The translations under genes were made by a program, and so were the position numbers. Below, piece after piece: positions 62,701 to 64,000 of a DNA stretch of 64,000 bases. How positions within the stretch are numbered: position 1 is the first letter of the stretch; every line of letters starts with the position of its first letter. Below the pieces are notes generated by a model that saw nothing but the letters and a program-made list of their open reading frames with translations, was not told the origin of the DNA and did no database searches. Origin of the DNA: Patella vulgata (taxonomy: Eukaryota > Mollusca > Gastropoda > Patellidae); contig NC_065879.2 in assembly GCF_932274485.2 (NCBI RefSeq), forward strand, positions 20,386,591 through 20,450,590, written 5' to 3'.

Positions 62701-63480
62701 TTTCATTCAAATTACTTTATTCTGAGCGAAGATTTGGCTGTTTGAAGATCTAGCTCTTGCATAAAGCATCTTTACTGTATTTCATAAGAATGCTGTAGAT
62801 TGCAATGGGAGCCGTGGAGGCTCGGTAAGTAAGACGTTTGCTGGCTAACGTTGAATTCCCGTGTTCGATGAAAGTATTGTCCTAGAAAATTCAGTGATGC
62901 AGGGCGGGGTCCTGACAAGGGCAGTGCATAAAAACAGGGTCCTGTGTAGACTTTGGCGTGCGCCTAAAAGAACCCTTGACAGTTGGAACTGAATTGATGT
63001 CCAGGCAAGATTTCTGTCATATCGCAGTGTATAGCGATTTTGGTAAAGAAAAGTAGGACGTTAAACTCCAATTAATTCATTCATTCATTCATTTATCCTG
63101 TTTGTCATTTGTAAACGGGATTGACCTTTAGCATGGAACATTTGGCCGTTGCAATGGCAAAATCCACTACTATTTTAGGATTTTGTATTGATTAAAGTAT
63201 ATTTCAAGTTGATTGCCCTTTCAGAGTGATGGTAATTTATTTTATTGACTTTTCATAATTTCAGTTTCAAACAGTGCTACTGTTATCAATCTCTTTGATG
63301 TCGATAATACTGGAAAACTAACGCTGAAGTCAGCAATAACCGGTACCATGCCATTCTATGAAGTACTGATTAGAGTCCAAGATGCTGGTTCACCAAGTCT
63401 ATTTACTCTAGTTTTGATACGAGTTGTCATTACTGACGTACCACAAGATGGCGTACAACCAGATAGTGCTTTCACAGGAG
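53732..63480 (+). CDS. Cadherin-repeat protein, gene B, 5' part
   Basis: Six exons in phase (349 codons and one base) repeat the plan of gene A: signal exon, A, B, C, D, E. Four of six exon lengths are equal or nearly equal to gene A (55, 230, 229 against 226, 191). Three cadherin repeats are encoded; calcium-site junctions are VNVNNNPP and VQDVNDNPP, and the third ends in DVPQDGVQP as in gene A. All three repeats keep a cysteine pair. The gene continues past the right edge, so the number of later repeats and any membrane segment are unknown. It lies in tandem with gene A, same strand, and should share its general role in extracellular binding. Confidence 0.87.
54107..54142 (+). repeat. Dispersed stem-loop motif, copy 4
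   Basis: GCTTGAAACCGACAAG, then a broken stem and TAGAAACGTAGC, followed by AAAATACAGTAATTGTTTTC as in a fragment at 62305. Confidence 0.5.
54525..54835 (+). repeat. Dispersed repeat R1, forward copy
   Basis: ATAAAGAGTTGACAGTTGTT, AAAGGGAATATGATG, CGTCATTACTACCATTGTTA, AAAATCGGATCCATCAGATG. Confidence 0.62.
55946..56098 (-). repeat. Type-2 SINE, head lost
   Basis: GAGAGAGAGAAATGGGGATT, CGGGACTAACATATGG, TTGCTTGCGCGTAGGTGTCT, CGGAGAAAGCCCACAAG. Confidence 0.8.
56759..57054 (+). repeat. Type-2 SINE, full length
   Basis: A poly-G start, GGCGAATGGTTAGCACGTAC, AATGAGTCAACTGGTGAGGT, CCTCGTGGGTTTTCTCCGGG, CTAAAGACCCCTACGCGCAA and a (TC)n tail. Confidence 0.9.
57055..57235 (+). repeat. Type-2 SINE body, second copy in tandem
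   Basis: AATTCCCGCTTGTAAGTAAC, GTCGTCTGTCCAACCTCCTG, AAAGACGCCTACGCGCAATC, GTCGAGTGGACGTTAAGTCC. It starts in the TC tail of the previous SINE. Confidence 0.82.
58748..58985 (+). repeat. 16-bp minisatellite
   Basis: About a dozen units of ATGACCAATAAACGTC with variants (GCC for GTC), in gene B intron 1. Confidence 0.9.
59255..59640 (-). repeat. Dispersed repeat R1, reverse copy, near complete
   Basis: CATTATGCAAAAGCTAAATC at one end and CTCTTTATATAATCTCTCAT plus AATGCCC at the other. It holds AAATTATTAATTAGAAATTA and AACGTTTCTAGACCATAATC. The ends are partly inverted copies of each other. Confidence 0.65.
59636..59718 (+). repeat. Type-2 SINE 3' end with (TC)n
   Basis: GTCCCGAAATGACCTAGTTT, GTGTCGAGTGGACGTTAAAC, then about 20 TC units. 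Confidence 0.85.
59874..60103 (+). CDS. Gene B exon 2, repeat 1
   Basis: 230 nt, acceptor CTATTTCAG, donor GTAAGT. AVVNAAPPTCTPAISVNITV, ADLNCSDPDPGDSVTLSFQS and TEQVTYKYV. Confidence 0.88.
60165..60375 (+). repeat. Short irregular tandem repeat
   Basis: Units around CTATACTTCTAGAATGCCCA and CTTCGAGAATGCTCTGA, 20-30 bp, seven or more copies in gene B intron 2. Confidence 0.75.
60383..60680 (+). repeat. Type-1 SINE
   Basis: AGTCACGGTGGCTCAGTGAC, TCTGTATTTTCCGGCTTGTC, GTGTGCACGTAAAAGATCCC, CACTGCATGGTGTATACCCG. Confidence 0.82.
61162..61390 (+). CDS. Gene B exon 3, repeats 1-2
   Basis: 229 nt, acceptor TATTTCAG, donor GTAAGT. MVILATDTNSETATVSLTVE, VNVNNNPP junction, INVLESDPIGKLITTC. A closer match to the cadherin consensus than gene A exon 3. 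Confidence 0.88.
61725..62045 (+). repeat. Type-1 SINE at an acceptor
   Basis: GTTGTCCGAAAAAGTTCATT, GCGTGCACGTAAAATAACTC, AGCGCCGCTGGCATGG and tail AAACCCCATTTCATTTCATT. The tail merges with the acceptor of gene B exon 4. Confidence 0.88.
62048..62238 (+). CDS. Gene B exon 4, repeat 2
   Basis: 191 nt, acceptor TTATTTCAG, donor GTAGGT. ARKWVIDSQSCELYINTLLD, VWDLDPHNPRTTTQQ and VQDVNDNPP. The acceptor tract is the tail of a type-1 SINE. Confidence 0.88.
62370..62496 (+). CDS. Gene B exon 5 (D), repeat 3
   Basis: 127 nt, acceptor AAATTTCAG, donor GTAGGT. SCTEYLLVAPTLSTTTIGAS, INCSDPDVGNSGLVSFQLD. Confidence 0.86.
62510..62790 (+). repeat. Dispersed repeat R1 with tripled left end
   Basis: TTAGATAAAGAGCTGACAGT and AAAGGTGCATTTTGTAATAT occur three times in tandem, then the R1 body and GATCTAGCTCTTGCATAAAG. 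Confidence 0.7.
62806..63100 (+). repeat. Type-1 SINE
   Basis: GGAGCCGTGGAGGCTCGGTA, AGGGCAGTGCATAAAAACAG, GGCGTGCGCCTAAAAGAACC, TAGGACGTTAAACTCC and an (ATTC)n tail. Confidence 0.8.
63265..63480 (+). CDS. Gene B exon 6 (E), repeat 3
   Basis: 216 nt, acceptor AATTTCAG, donor GTAAGA, phase 1 at both ends. SATVINLFDVDNTGKLTLKS, FYEVLIRVQDAGSPSLFTLV and VVITDVPQDGVQP. The matching linker exon of gene A has no counterpart before 64000. Confidence 0.88.
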
Positions 63481-63564
63481 GTAAGACACCGTTTGAAATG
63501 TTCCAGAGTATGTCGTGTTTACGGTGTGAACTAGTAGCGCCGTCATCATGTTGTGTGTTTTACA

Positions 63565-63800
63565 GCAATGAGGGTGGCTCGGTAAGTAAGACGTTGGCGC
63601 GCTAACCTGAAAATCCCGTGTTCGGTGGGAAGGAAAGCCGAGGTCCAGTGTACACTTTGGCGTGCATTTAAAAGAACCCCTAAGTGTTGAAATAGTAGGC
63701 CGTAGCGCCACCGTCCGGGTCAAATTTCTATCATAGCACAATGTATGGCGCTTGCCCGTTTTCAATAGCCCAGTCGGTGCAAAACAGTAGGACTTTTCAA
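63565..63800 (+). repeat. Type-1 SINE
   Basis: AATGAGGGTGGCTCGGTAAG, TGGCGTGCATTTAAAAGAAC, CCGTAGCGCCACCGTCCGGG, CAGTCGGTGCAAAACAGTAG. Confidence 0.8.
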
Positions 63801-64000
63801 AATTTAGAAAACATAGGAATGCTACCTTGTGAAATGCCGTTTATTATAGGCACAAACAACGGCGACAAAATTCACGTTCGCCATCCACGAACGCAAACAT
63901 TTTAACGATATGGCAAACATTGTCTAATTCATTTAATAACTCAGCCCTCAGATGCTCTATAGGTTCATTATGGGCTTGACATAAATGTCGAATTAATAGT

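Overview
The window is intron-rich metazoan DNA, AT-rich and packed with short retroposons. Two tRNA-derived SINE families recur on both strands, together with LINE 3' ends of CR1/L2 type, foldback elements and a BEL/Pao LTR element. The host genes and repeats fit a mollusc, probably a gastropod; that assignment is inference.

Three host genes can be built exon by exon, with GT-AG splice sites and matching phases. (1) Minus strand, 9555 down to 535: a tRNA methyltransferase 1-like (TRMT1L) gene, eight coding exons, 520 codons plus stop, poly(A) signal at 508-513. (2) Plus strand, 16044-48673: a secreted-type protein of cadherin repeats (gene A), 20 exons, 1,134 codons, ten repeats, no membrane segment visible. 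(3) Plus strand, 53732 to beyond the window: a paralogue (gene B) with the same signal-peptide exon and the same exon order; six exons are visible and it is incomplete at the right edge. TRMT1L and gene A diverge from a 6.5-kb gap that I read as non-coding.

Genes A and B share an exon period: signal exon, then exons A, B, C, D, E, which give three cadherin repeats, then a short linker. Gene A has a second period in which the D+E pair (124 + 194 nt, phase 0 at both outer ends, 106 residues) is repeated five times between 39977 and 48673. Two of these cassettes lie in near-identical 1.6-kb blocks that also carry the same SINE and a 27-bp minisatellite.

A BEL/Pao element (20607-27021, minus strand) with matching LTRs sits in intron 2 of gene A. 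It landed in the tail of a SINE, 33 bp upstream of an exon. Several SINE tails form the last bases of introns here. Small tandem duplications that copy exon edges together with their splice sites recur in TRMT1L and in gene A. The remainder is introns and intergenic DNA filled with SINEs, LINE ends, foldbacks and minisatellites.
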